64,000 bases of DNA from Pseudoalteromonas sp. T1lg48. GTDB taxonomy: Bacteria; Pseudomonadota; Gammaproteobacteria; Enterobacterales; Alteromonadaceae. Both the position numbers and the translations under genes were made by a program. The notes under the pieces were generated by a model. That model was not told the origin of the DNA. It worked only from the letters and a program-made list of their open reading frames with translations, and searched no databases. The DNA lies in contig NZ_PQCC01000018.1 of the NCBI RefSeq assembly GCF_002964785.1, positions 124,001-188,000 of the forward strand. Reading direction: 5' to 3'. Shown piece by piece: positions 53,515 to 62,249 of this stretch (its first letter is position 1; each line of letters opens with the position of its first letter).

Positions 53515-53604
53515 AGCGGTACTAGCTTAGGTCAAATATTAGCGCGCCAGTGTATCGGCGGCCTCGGCTAAATTCAAGGACTAGCGTTGAGTAATCAAAG
53601 CTCC

Positions 53605-53669
53605 AACCCTAAGCGCGAACCCTAAGCGCGAACCCTAAGCGTGAACCCTAAGCGTGAACCCTAAGGGTG
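53605..53669. repeat. Tandem repeat, five copies of a 13-bp unit
   Basis: The unit aaccctaagcgcg is repeated five times; copies 1-2 are identical, 3-4 carry gcgtg in place of gcgcg, and 5 ends gggtg. It lies in the spacer between the thioesterase stop and the trmO start region. Each copy carries the trinucleotide-rich aaccct motif; no stem-loop with a T-run is formed. A minisatellite of unknown role. Confidence 0.9.
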
Positions 53670-53680
53670 AAATTCAATGG

Positions 53681-54157
53681 TTAACCCTTGTCTGTGGTTT
53701 GGTGCAGCAGATTTTCTGTTTCTATGGCAATTTCTTTCATGCGCATGGCATAGGCTTCGAGTCGCTTTTGTTCATCGGTTTTGGCAACAAACTCTGGCAC
53801 TTCCACCGGGTACCCGGCCTGATCCATGGCGACAAAGCTAATCACACAATGGTTGGTTTCCACCATGTGCTGCGTTTTTGGATCGCCACAGCGAACTTGA
53901 ATAAATATCTGCATACTGGTTTTACCTGTGTGGGCTATGCTGGCCTGGACTTCAACCAGTTGGCCAACCAGCACGGGACGGCGGAACTTGACGCCGGCCA
54001 CAGACACGGTAACGCAATAATGGCCGCTCCAGCCGGCGGCGCAGGCGTAACCGGCCTGATCTATCCATTTCATCACTACACCGCCATGTACCTTACCACC
54101 AAAGTTGACGTCGGTGGGCTCGGCTAAAAAGCGAAAGGTCACTGATTGTTGTGGCAT
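53681..54157 (-). CDS. Acyl-CoA thioesterase, hotdog fold (YciA-like)
   Basis: The start at 54157 (MPQQSVTFRFLAEP) is preferred because GGGGAAG lies just upstream and homologues start there; a longer in-frame start at 54220 has an unlikely N-terminus. The 158-residue hotdog protein has DVNFGGKVHGGVVMKWIDQA, GYACAAGWSGHYCVTV and VEVQASIAHTGKTSMQIFI, typical of YciA/ACOT-type thioesterases that hydrolyse acyl-CoA. It lies next to the ETF-QO gene, which fits fatty-acid and branched-acyl metabolism. Confidence 0.88.
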   Translation of the reverse strand: MPQQSVTFRFLAEPTDVNFGGKVHGGVVMKWIDQAGYACAAGWSGHYCVTVSVAGVKFRRPVLVGQLVEVQASIAHTGKTSMQIFIQVRCGDPKTQHMVETNHCVISFVAMDQAGYPVEVPEFVAKTDEQKRLEAYAMRMKEIAIETENLLHQTTDKG

Positions 54158-54218
54158 AGGTCTTCCCCGGCTGCATTCATGCTTCCTACTAGTATAGTAA
54201 TCGTCTGAATTTAAGCAC

Positions 54219-54239
54219 AAAAAAGGGGCTTACGCCCCA
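54219..54239 (-). terminator. Terminator of etfD
   Basis: On the minus strand ggggc-gtaa-gcccc is followed by six T residues, 29 bases after the etfD stop. Confidence 0.8.
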
Positions 54240-54267
54240 GTTGCAACTTAGGATATAGAAACAAATA

Positions 54268-55914
54268 TTACATATTTGGATAGTTAGGGCCGCCAGCGCC
54301 TTCCGGTGTCACCCAGGTGATATTCTGACTCGGGTCCTTAATATCACAGGTCTTACAGTGCACACAGTTTTGTGCGTTGATCACAAACTTGGGCTCGCCT
54401 TCGGTGGTATCTACTTCGTAAACACCTGCCGGACAGTAACGCTGAGCCGGCTCATCAAAGCGCGCCAGGTTCACCTTAATGGGAATGCTGGCATCTTTGA
54501 GTTTCAGATGACAAGGCTGCGACTCTTCATGGTTGGTATTAGACAAGAATACCGACGACAATTTATCGAAGCTAAGCTGACCATCCGGCTTAGGGTAATC
54601 GATTTTCGGCGCCTGAGAGGCTGGTAATAAGGTGGCATAGTCCGGCGTATTGTCCTTAAAGGTGAAGGGCAATTTACCGGCAAACAGGTTTTGATCTAGG
54701 GTGTTATAGGCGCCACCGAAGAACTTACCTAGCTTGTGCATGGCCGGGCCAAAGTTACGTGAACGGTACAGTTCGTCAAACAACCAGGACGCTTCAAAGC
54801 GCTCTGCAAAGTCAGCTAGATCCGTGTGCTCCTCGCCCGCTTGAAGTGCGGCAAAAATGCTTTCTGCGGCTAGCATGCCTGATTTCATCGCCGTGTGGTT
54901 ACCCTTGATCTTGGCGAAGTTTAAAGTACCGGCGTCACAGCCTACCAACAAACCACCCGGGAAGTGCATCTTAGGTAAAGAGTGCAGGCCGCCTTTAGCA
55001 ATGGCACGGGCACCGTAAGCAAGGCGCTTACCGCCGCTAAGCACATCGGCAAATACTGGATGGTGCTTCATGCGTTGGAATTCATCGAATGGGCTAAGAT
55101 GTGGGTTTGAGTAGTTCAAATCCACGATTAAGCCGACCACAACCTGATTGTCCTCACTGTGATACATAAAGGCACCGCCGCTGGTATCACCGGATAAAGG
55201 CCAGCCTGTCCCATGGACGACTTTACCTTCCTGGTGTTTATCCGCATCGATCTGCCAAATTTCCTTAAAGCCGATACCGTAATGTTGCACTGAGCTGTTT
55301 GCATCCAGGGCAAATTGATTGATTAGCTGCTTACCAAGGTGGCCACGACAACCTTCGGCAAACACGGTGTACTTGGCGCGCAGTTCCATGCCCGGCATAT
55401 AGCCCGGCTTTTCATTGCCGTCTTTGTCCAGACCCATATCACCGGTGATAATGCCTTTAACCGTATCGTTTTCGATTATCAGCTCATGGGCACTGAAGCC
55501 AGGGAAGATTTCTACCCCAAGCTGCTCTGCCTGTTCGGCCAAAAAGCGACAGACGTTACCCATTGAGACGATATAGTTGCCGTTATTATGGAAGGTTTTA
55601 GGCACCATAAAGTGGGGCAGGGTTTTGGCGCTTTTCTCGTCGCTAAACCACAGGATCTCATCCTCGGTCACCTCAGTGTTTACCGGCGCACCGAGTTCTT
55701 TCCAGTTCGGCAGCAGTTCATCGAGGGCCTTGGTTTCAAATACCGCGCCGGAAAGAATATGGGCACCGACTTCCGAGCCTTTCTCCACCACGCATATCAT
55801 TAATTCTTGTTGTTGTTCTTGTGCAAGCTGCGCAAGTTTAATGGCGCTGGCAAGGCCGCTAGGCCCTGCGCCTACGATCACCACGTCAAACTCCATGGTC
55901 TCACGTTCTACCAT
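54268..55914 (-). CDS. etfD: Electron transfer flavoprotein-ubiquinone oxidoreductase
   Basis: This membrane-associated enzyme passes electrons from ETF to ubiquinone. The 548 residues have an N-terminal FAD fold (VVIVGAGPSGLASAIKLAQL), GAHILSGAVFE, the DAGTLNFAKIKGNHTAMKSG segment and a C-terminal 4Fe-4S cluster in QNCVHCKTCDIKDPSQNITW. Start choice: MVERETMEFDV gives a five-residue leader before the FAD motif; a second ATG at MEFDV is possible. Divergent from etfB across a 232-base spacer with two LiuR-like palindromes. Confidence 0.96.
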   Translation of the reverse strand: MVERETMEFDVVIVGAGPSGLASAIKLAQLAQEQQQELMICVVEKGSEVGAHILSGAVFETKALDELLPNWKELGAPVNTEVTEDEILWFSDEKSAKTLPHFMVPKTFHNNGNYIVSMGNVCRFLAEQAEQLGVEIFPGFSAHELIIENDTVKGIITGDMGLDKDGNEKPGYMPGMELRAKYTVFAEGCRGHLGKQLINQFALDANSSVQHYGIGFKEIWQIDADKHQEGKVVHGTGWPLSGDTSGGAFMYHSEDNQVVVGLIVDLNYSNPHLSPFDEFQRMKHHPVFADVLSGGKRLAYGARAIAKGGLHSLPKMHFPGGLLVGCDAGTLNFAKIKGNHTAMKSGMLAAESIFAALQAGEEHTDLADFAERFEASWLFDELYRSRNFGPAMHKLGKFFGGAYNTLDQNLFAGKLPFTFKDNTPDYATLLPASQAPKIDYPKPDGQLSFDKLSSVFLSNTNHEESQPCHLKLKDASIPIKVNLARFDEPAQRYCPAGVYEVDTTEGEPKFVINAQNCVHCKTCDIKDPSQNITWVTPEGAGGPNYPNM

Positions 55915-56002
55915 AATAATCCCCTGCTATTGATGACGGTCAAAGTGTTACGAAATGCAAATTAATCGTTACACAAAAGATAGTGCTCCAAGGTTATTTT
56001 AG

Positions 56003-56020
56003 GTTGACGTTTACGTCAAC
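56003..56020. promoter_or_regulatory. LiuR-like palindromic operator for etfD
   Basis: GTTGACGT-TT-ACGTCAAC is a perfect 8+2+8 palindrome 89 bases before etfD. On the minus strand TTGACG within it can serve as -35, with TAACCT 17 bases on as -10, so binding would block the promoter. Confidence 0.65.
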
Positions 56021-56052
56021 AGGAAGTACGCTGATTTCATCAAAATAAATAA

Positions 56053-56070
56053 GTTTACGTTAACGTCAGG
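56053..56070. promoter_or_regulatory. LiuR-like operator for etfBA, imperfect
   Basis: GTTTACGT-TA-ACGTCAGG has the same spacing and central ACGT halves as the two perfect sites, with mismatches in the right arm. It lies 77 bases before the etfB ATG. Confidence 0.55.
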
Positions 56071-56146
56071 TTGTGGTGTCAAAATAGTGATTATGCAGGC
56101 TATAGCCTCCTAGACCCACTTTCCTGCGTCTCTACTAGGAGCATAT

Positions 56147-56899
56147 ATGAAAGTATTAGTGCCCATTAAACGTGTAATCGATTACAACGTAAAAGTACGC
56201 GTTAAGGCCGATAACAGCGATGTGGATTTGGCCAATGTTAAAATGGCAATGAACCCATTTTGTGAAATTGCCATCGAAGAAGCCATACGTTTAAAAGAAG
56301 CGGGCAAAGCAACGGAAGTTGTGGCCGTGACTATTGGTGATAAGTCATCGCAGGAGCAACTACGCACCGCCTTGGCACTGGGCGCCGATAGCGCCATTCA
56401 TATCGAAAGTGACGAAAAGCTGGATTCACTGCATGTAGCCAAGTTGCTTGATAAGGTGATTGATGAACAGCAACCGGATCTGGTGATCCTAGGTAAGCAA
56501 AGTATCGATGCCGATAACAACCAAACCGGTCAGATGCTGGCGGCATTGCGCGGTTGGCCACAAGGCACCTTTGCCTCAAAAGTAGAATTGACTGATGGCA
56601 AGGTTAACGTGACGCGTGAAGTAGACGGTGGTCTGCAAACAGTGGCACTAACGCTGCCGGCCATAGTGACAACCGACCTGCGTTTGAATGAGCCTCGTTA
56701 TGCATCGCTGCCTAACATCATGAAGGCAAAACGTAAGCCGTTGGATGTTAAAAATGCTGCAGACATGGGCGTTGACCTGACCCCCCGCGTGCAGTTGGTG
56801 AGCGTTGAAGAGCCAAGTCAGCGTCAAGGTGGTGTGATCGTTGAAGACGTAGCAACCTTAGTCAGTAAGTTGAAGAATGAAGCGAAGGTGGTGTCATGA
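56147..56899 (+). CDS. etfB: Electron transfer flavoprotein beta subunit
   Basis: EtfB pairs with EtfA to accept electrons from acyl-CoA dehydrogenases. The 250 residues start [20 protein letters not shown] and include [20 protein letters not shown], the AMP-binding [11 protein letters not shown] region and [20 protein letters not shown], then [25 protein letters not shown] (56136-56140) precedes the ATG. The ATG of etfA overlaps the stop by 4 bases. Confidence 0.97.
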   Translation: MKVLVPIKRVIDYNVKVRVKADNSDVDLANVKMAMNPFCEIAIEEAIRLKEAGKATEVVAVTIGDKSSQEQLRTALALGADSAIHIESDEKLDSLHVAKLLDKVIDEQQPDLVILGKQSIDADNNQTGQMLAALRGWPQGTFASKVELTDGKVNVTREVDGGLQTVALTLPAIVTTDLRLNEPRYASLPNIMKAKRKPLDVKNAADMGVDLTPRVQLVSVEEPSQRQGGVIVEDVATLVSKLKNEAKVVS

Positions 56900-57823
56900 A
56901 ATCATTAGTAATTGCTGAACACGAATACGGTCATCTTAAGCCTGAAACGGCGAAAACAGTGCATGCGGCTGCTAAAGTAGGCGCCGATATCGATCTACTG
57001 CTTATCGGTGAAGGCCTAGAGAATGCGGCGCAAGAAGCGAGCACCATCAGTGGCGTAAGCCGCGTTTTGGTGGCCGATAGCGCCGAGTATGCGCATCAGC
57101 TAGCGGAAAACTGTGCGGACCTAGTGGTTAAATTGAGCGCCGATTACAGCCATATCTTTGCTAGCGCCACCACTACGGGTAAAAACATGATGCCACGGTG
57201 TTGCTGCGCTACTGGATAAAGCGCAAGTATCGGACATTATTGACGTAATCGACGCCGAAACCTTTAAGCGTCCTATTTATGCTGGTAACGCCATTGCCAC
57301 GGTAAAATCACTTGAATCACAACATATCATTACCGTACGTAGCAGTGCGTTTGATGTTGCCGAGCAGGGCGGTGCCGCGCCGATCGAAGCTGTGGCAGAT
57401 GTGATTGCCTCTAGCAACAGTGAATTTGTGTCTAAAGAGCAGACAGAGTCTGAGCGCCCAGAGCTTACCGCCGCTGATGTGATTATTTCAGGTGGTCGTG
57501 GTATGCAAAATGGTGAGAACTTCAAGCTACTTGAAGGCATTGCTGATAAGTTAGGTGCCGCCATCGGTGCGTCACGTGCCGCGGTAGACGCCGGTTTTGT
57601 GCCTAACGATATGCAAGTAGGTCAAACGGGTAAAATCGTTGCCCCTAACCTGTACATTGCCGTTGGTATTAGCGGAGCCATTCAGCATCTGGCAGGTATG
57701 AAAGATTCGAAAGTGATCGTTGCCATCAATAAGGACCCGGAAGCACCTATCTTCCAGGTGGCCGATTATGGTTTGGTTGCGGATCTATTCGATGTGTTGC
57801 CTGAGCTTGAAGCCGCTCTGTAA
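56896..57823 (+). CDS. etfA: Electron transfer flavoprotein alpha subunit, interrupted by a one-base frameshift
   Basis: EtfA binds the redox-active FAD of ETF. The first 100 residues are typical ([35 protein letters not shown]). At about 57197 the frame changes and would stop at 57219, but the +1 frame goes on perfectly: [28 protein letters not shown]-like [39 protein letters not shown], and the FAD motif [12 protein letters not shown]. The total of 928 bases is one more than a multiple of three. The simplest explanation is one inserted G in ccacggtgtt. Because ETF needs both subunits and this family is single-copy in most genomes, I suspect a sequencing error, but a real defect is not excluded. 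Confidence 0.9.
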
Positions 57824-57845
57824 TTAATGCTATATAAATAACCTA

Positions 57846-57879
57846 AGCCCGTATAAGGTATTCTTATACGGGCTTTTTT
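57846..57879 (+). terminator. Rho-independent terminator of etfBA
   Basis: agcccgtataag-gtatt-cttatacgggct with a T-run; a long 12-bp stem. Confidence 0.9.
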
Positions 57880-57908
57880 ATTATAGTAACTTGAAACAAG
57901 GAGAGTGT

Positions 57909-58220
57909 ATGAAACACGTCATCTATTTATTGCTGACTCTATGTAGCACAGCCGTCTTAGCAGGACAAAGTTTCCGTTTAGCGGACGGTGATCTTGTTTA
58001 TATTGGTATGAATAAGATAGAAGTACTCGATAAACTTGGTGAGCCTTTAATGAAAGATGTTCAAAGCGTAGGTGTGGATAAAGGAGAAGGTTTTGCTGGT
58101 AAGAAAACAGAAGTTTGGTCATATCGATTAGAAGGAGATATTGGCGGCGAATATCTGGTTTCGGTTACATTTAAAGGCGATAAAGCAACGAGCATTGACT
58201 CGAAGCAACGCAACCGCTGA
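57909..58220 (+). CDS. Small exported protein, BamE/DUF2845-like
   Basis: The start at ATG 57909 is preceded by AAGGAGAG. A signal peptide (MKHVIYLLLTLCSTAVLAGQ) is followed by an 84-residue domain with LVYIGMNKIEVLDKLGEP and EVWSYRLEGDIGGEYLVSVT, a SmpA/BamE-like pattern seen in DUF2845 proteins. The role is unknown. The gene is monocistronic between two terminators. Confidence 0.7.
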   Translation: MKHVIYLLLTLCSTAVLAGQSFRLADGDLVYIGMNKIEVLDKLGEPLMKDVQSVGVDKGEGFAGKKTEVWSYRLEGDIGGEYLVSVTFKGDKATSIDSKQRNR

Positions 58221-58242
58221 TGTGCCGCAGGGGGCAAAACAT

Positions 58243-58270
58243 AAAAAACCGCTCAAGGAGCGGTTTTTTA
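58243..58270. terminator. Bidirectional terminator between the DUF2845-like gene and asnS
   Basis: aaccgctc-aag-gagcggtt with an A-run on the left and a T-run on the right. Confidence 0.85.
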
Positions 58271-58297
58271 TGTTTGCTATATTACTATGCGCTTAGC

Positions 58298-59701
58298 TTA
58301 GTAAGTGGCGCTGCCCTTGGTGCGCGGGAAGGCGATGACGTCACGTACGTTGCCCATGCCGGTTACGTAGGCTACCAGGCGCTCAAAGCCTAGACCGAAA
58401 CCAGAGTGTGGCACTGTACCGTAACGGCGTAAGTCGCGGTACCAGCTGTAGTCTTCTTTATTTAGACCCATTTCTTCAAGGCGGGCATCAAGTACATCCA
58501 AACGCTCTTCACGTTGTGAACCACCGATGATCTCACCAATACCAGGGGCAACCACGTCCATGGCCGCCACCGTCTTGCCGTCTTCATTTTGACGCATATA
58601 GAAGGCTTTGATATCGCGCGGGTAGTTTTTGATTACTACCGGTGCTTTAAAGTGCTCTTCTGCTAGGTAGCGTTCATGCTCTGACTGCAGGTCAACGCCC
58701 CATTCAACAGGGAACTCGAATTTTTTGCCACATTGTTTCAAGATTTCAATGGCGTCGGTGTAATCAACCTGAGCAAAATCTTTGCTAACGAACTCTTCTA
58801 AACGCGTAATGGCGGTTTTCTCAATACGCTGAGCAAAGAATTCCATATCGTCACGACGCTCTTCAAGCACCGCGGCGAATACGTATTTCAGCATGTCTTC
58901 GGCAAGCTTGGCGATGTCATTAAGGTCGGCAAAAGCCACTTCCGGCTCAACCATCCAAAACTCCGCCAGGTGGCGAGAGGTGTTTGAGTTTTCGGCACGG
59001 AAGGTCGGACCAAAGGTGTAGATCTTAGACAGTGCGCTGGCGTAAGTTTCGCCGTTCAACTGACCGGATACGGTTAGGAATGCTTCTTTACCGAAGAAGT
59101 CCTGGCTGTAATCAATCTCGCCCTTATCGGTAAGCGGCAGGTTCTGCATATCAAGTGTTGACACGCGGAACATTTCGCCGGCGCCTTCACAGTCACTGGC
59201 AGTGATGATAGGCGTGCTGATCCACATATAACCACGCTCGTGGAAGAAGCGGTGAATCGCTTGTGATAAACAGTTACGCACTCGAGTTACGGCACCAATT
59301 ACATTGGTACGCGGACGCAGGTGGGCGTGCTCACGTAAATATTCGATGCTGTGACGCTTGGCCGCCATAGGGTAGGTGTCTGGGTTCTCAACCCAGCCAA
59401 TTACCTCTACGGCTTCGGCTTGAATTTCATAGGCCTGGCCCTGACCGGCTGATGCAACCAGCTTACCGGTAACAGACACAGAGCAACCTGCAGTTAAACG
59501 AGTGACTTCATCATAATTATTAAGCGAATTGGGCACGACCGCTTGAATAGGATCAAAACTCGAACCGTCATGAACGGCTAAAAACGAAATACCTGCTTTT
59601 GAGTCGCGACGTGTACGCACCCAGCCTTTAATGGTGACCTGGCTGTCCACGGCAACGGCGCCTTTTAGTAGCTCGGCGATTGCTGTATGGCTCATTTTCA
59701 C
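58298..59701 (-). CDS. asnS: Asparaginyl-tRNA synthetase
   Basis: The 467-residue class II synthetase charges tRNA-Asn. The N-terminal OB-fold has [19 protein letters not shown]. The catalytic domain shows motif 2 [40 protein letters not shown] and motif 3 [16 protein letters not shown] followed by [15 protein letters not shown]. Length is that of E. coli AsnS. A 208-base spacer upstream carries its promoter region. Confidence 0.98.
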   Translation of the reverse strand: MKMSHTAIAELLKGAVAVDSQVTIKGWVRTRRDSKAGISFLAVHDGSSFDPIQAVVPNSLNNYDEVTRLTAGCSVSVTGKLVASAGQGQAYEIQAEAVEVIGWVENPDTYPMAAKRHSIEYLREHAHLRPRTNVIGAVTRVRNCLSQAIHRFFHERGYMWISTPIITASDCEGAGEMFRVSTLDMQNLPLTDKGEIDYSQDFFGKEAFLTVSGQLNGETYASALSKIYTFGPTFRAENSNTSRHLAEFWMVEPEVAFADLNDIAKLAEDMLKYVFAAVLEERRDDMEFFAQRIEKTAITRLEEFVSKDFAQVDYTDAIEILKQCGKKFEFPVEWGVDLQSEHERYLAEEHFKAPVVIKNYPRDIKAFYMRQNEDGKTVAAMDVVAPGIGEIIGGSQREERLDVLDARLEEMGLNKEDYSWYRDLRRYGTVPHSGFGLGFERLVAYVTGMGNVRDVIAFPRTKGSATY

Positions 59702-59909
59702 TCCAATGATTACTATTGCCCAAAGTGCTTAGCCATGGTTTTGAATCTTACTAAGCAGCTTTTATTATGATGTAAGTTAAGAGGCCTATCTTAACCGCGT
59801 TCGGGTGAGAAAAAAACTGTCAATTACGCTGTTTGCCGGTTAAATGCTGAAAATTGGCTGATAATTCACCTAAACTCAAATTGACGTTGATAATTAAAGG
59901 CAAACGCTT

Positions 59910-60245
59910 ATGTTGCGAGGCGATAAGGTGAGTCCATTTGTCTTGGTCGGCTGGTGTGCGGCCATGGGATGGAGCGTATTTGTGCTGGTTTTAATACTGA
60001 TCCATTATGGCCGTCCCGAACAGGATTTCGGCCTGTGGCGTTATTTAGGCGTGCAAACGCGGGATTTTTGGCTCATAAATGCAAAAAATTCTGTTTTATT
60101 GCTGCTTGGACTGTGCAGTCTGTGCGCAGTTTGTGGCATTATAAGAGCCAGAAAGATTAATAAAATGATGCATCTAGCGCCTTTATCCCTGATCGCCTTG
60201 GCGTTTTTATGTATCAGCTTCACGCTAGCCTTAGTGAGTAGTTAA
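59910..60245 (+). CDS. Small membrane protein of unknown function
   Basis: The 111-residue product has three membrane helices (about residues 10-30, 50-72 and 85-107). Only LIHYGRPEQDFGLWRYLGVQ in the first loop stands out. I recognise no family. Its TAA overlaps the ATG of the following kinase-like gene by one base, so the two are coupled. Confidence 0.6.
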   Translation: MLRGDKVSPFVLVGWCAAMGWSVFVLVLILIHYGRPEQDFGLWRYLGVQTRDFWLINAKNSVLLLLGLCSLCAVCGIIRARKINKMMHLAPLSLIALAFLCISFTLALVSS

Positions 60246-60676
60246 TGAAACAAGTGTTTATATTGCGCGGTTTGCCCGGCAGCGGCAAAACCCATTACGC
60301 GCTCAATCTCGCCGACGACCTGGTCGCAGGCGATACCAGTCAATTTGTGATTTGCAGTACCGACGATTACTTTGTCGGAGCCGGCGGGTATCAATTCGAT
60401 AAACATAAACTGCCCGAATACCATAACCTTAACTTAGCGCGTTTTATTAAAGCGCTGAGCGAGGGCATTCCCTTGGTGATTGCCGATAACACTAATATCA
60501 AAAAGTGGGAATTTGTCGCCTATATCGAAGCCGCCCATGCCCTGGGTTATCAGGTTAAAGAGGTGATTGTCGGTGAGGTAAAAGACAAGGCCATGCAACA
60601 TTTATATGCTCAGCGTAACACCCATAATGTGGCACTGCGCACCATAGCGAAAATGGCTTATCAGTTTGAATGGTAG
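60245..60676 (+). CDS. P-loop ATPase/kinase-like protein (AAA_33)
   Basis: The 143-residue protein has Walker A FILRGLPGSGKTHYALNLAD, a STDDYF segment, PLVIADNTNIKKWEFVAYIE and a C-terminal helix. This is the pattern of the AAA_33 family related to polynucleotide kinase and N4BP2. These usually phosphorylate nucleic-acid ends or small molecules; the substrate is unknown. It terminates before a bidirectional terminator shared with the radical SAM gene. Confidence 0.8.
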   Translation: MKQVFILRGLPGSGKTHYALNLADDLVAGDTSQFVICSTDDYFVGAGGYQFDKHKLPEYHNLNLARFIKALSEGIPLVIADNTNIKKWEFVAYIEAAHALGYQVKEVIVGEVKDKAMQHLYAQRNTHNVALRTIAKMAYQFEW

Positions 60677-60693
60677 GCATGAACTAAACAAAT

Positions 60694-60722
60694 AAAAAAT
60701 CCCGCATTAAGCGGGATTTTTT
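60694..60722. terminator. Bidirectional terminator between the P-loop gene and kamA
   Basis: aatcccgc-atta-agcgggatt flanked by A-run and T-run. Confidence 0.85.
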
Positions 60723-60728
60723 ATGGCC

Positions 60729-62066
60729 TTACATGGCGTTGTATTCGTCTTCCCAGAAGAATTTCTGTTCGCCAAAGGCCGGTTTAAGATCATCCAGCCA
60801 GGTCGCCGTTTCATCGTACTTTGCAAAGAATGGACGCTGCACCCAATCCGGATTACGAGCCTGAATAAAGCGCAACACAAACACCTTTTCACCGGCGATT
60901 TCGCTCACCCCCGATACTTCGACCTTACCCGGACCAGCACTCATAGACGGACCGCGCACGGTGCGACTAACGCCGGAGATCTGCTTATAGGCTTCGCGGA
61001 AGGTTTCCCATGTCTTATACAGGGGTAACTCGAAATAGCGCTTCGCGCCGGTATCGCGTTCGATAAACATATAGTAAGGGATCATGCCCAGTTGCGTTTG
61101 CTCTTTCCACATCTCGGCCCACATATCAGGATCGGTATTGATGTTATTGAGCAGCGGCGCCTGGGTGCGAATTTGCGCCCCGGTTTTACGAATTAAGGCG
61201 ATGGCTTCGCGGGTAGCCGGACTGCGCAGCTCTTGCTTATGATTTATATGAGCCATAATGGACACATGCTTTCCGGCATCCACCAGTTCTTTGAATAATG
61301 CCAGTAAGTCCTGCGCGTCTGGGTCGGTCAGATATCGGTATGGCCAAAAGGTCAATGACTTGGTGCCGATACGAATAGTACGAATATGATCAAACTCGGG
61401 CTCTTTTAACTTTTCAAGATAACCACGCAGTTTGACCGTACGCATAACCATGGGGTCGCCGCCGGTCATTAGTAGGTCGGTTACTTCGGTATGCTCGCGC
61501 AAATAACCGTGCAGCAGTTCGGTATCGTTGTTGTTAAAGCGTGTCGCTTTACCTACAAACTGCGCCCAGCGGAAGCAGAAGGTGCAGTAAGAGTGGCAGT
61601 ACTGGCCCTGAGATGGAAAGAATAAGACGGTTTCTTTGTATTTATGCTGAATGCCCTCTACGCGCTCGCCGTCCAGCTCGGGGACATTCTTTTCCATTTG
61701 TCCCGCCGGATGGGGGTTAAGCTTCAGGCGAATCTCCTGGGCCAAAGTCATCACCTGTTCGGCACTGGGATTGGTTCTCTGGAGCGCCGCCATTTTCTCA
61801 TATGACTCGTCGTCGAGCATACCGCGTTGGGGGAAGGTCAATTGAAAAACTGGGTCATTGGGTACCTTGTCCCAGTCGATCAATTCTTCAATGACAAAAT
61901 TATTGACGCGGAAAGGGAATACGCTGGCGACCACCTTCATTTCAAAGCGCATATGCTCTGGCAGTTGGTGCAAAGCCTCGATTTTATCGATTTGGCGATG
62001 TTGATACACGGTAAACCTGGGTGGGACAAAAGCCTCCGCTGGCTGAATGTGGACGTGTTGCTGCAT
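60729..62066 (-). CDS. KamA family radical SAM enzyme (lysine 2,3-aminomutase-like)
   Basis: The 445-residue protein has the radical SAM cluster motif CHSYCTFCFRW (CxxxCxxC), preceded by KETVLFFPSQGQY and followed by DLLMTGGDPMVMRTVKLRGY. The C-terminal region has VRGPSMSAGPGKVEVSGVSE, where the PLP-binding lysine of KamA would sit. Lysine 2,3-aminomutases make beta-lysine, often as an osmolyte with an acetyltransferase partner, but no such gene is adjacent. It is longer than EpmB (about 340 residues), so EF-P modification is less likely. It stands alone, 183 bases downstream of bioA. Confidence 0.82.
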   Translation of the reverse strand: MQQHVHIQPAEAFVPPRFTVYQHRQIDKIEALHQLPEHMRFEMKVVASVFPFRVNNFVIEELIDWDKVPNDPVFQLTFPQRGMLDDESYEKMAALQRTNPSAEQVMTLAQEIRLKLNPHPAGQMEKNVPELDGERVEGIQHKYKETVLFFPSQGQYCHSYCTFCFRWAQFVGKATRFNNNDTELLHGYLREHTEVTDLLMTGGDPMVMRTVKLRGYLEKLKEPEFDHIRTIRIGTKSLTFWPYRYLTDPDAQDLLALFKELVDAGKHVSIMAHINHKQELRSPATREAIALIRKTGAQIRTQAPLLNNINTDPDMWAEMWKEQTQLGMIPYYMFIERDTGAKRYFELPLYKTWETFREAYKQISGVSRTVRGPSMSAGPGKVEVSGVSEIAGEKVFVLRFIQARNPDWVQRPFFAKYDETATWLDDLKPAFGEQKFFWEDEYNAM

Positions 62067-62249
62067 AGAAAGTCACTTGCTTATTGAAAAGTTTGGTACT
62101 CTAACAAAAAGCGGTGGGGAATTCCTAGCTAAATCCCGGGATTATGCGGTAATTTTCGCTATAAATGGGGTTTTTATTCACATTTACAGCAAGTTGTTTG
62201 CTTTGTGTGCAAACAAATAAAATTACCGCTTGGCCATATTCCTTTTGAA

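Noticed and set aside
53605-53669. Possible CRISPR array
   Set aside because: The repeat is a direct 13-bp tandem without spacers, and no cas genes are present.
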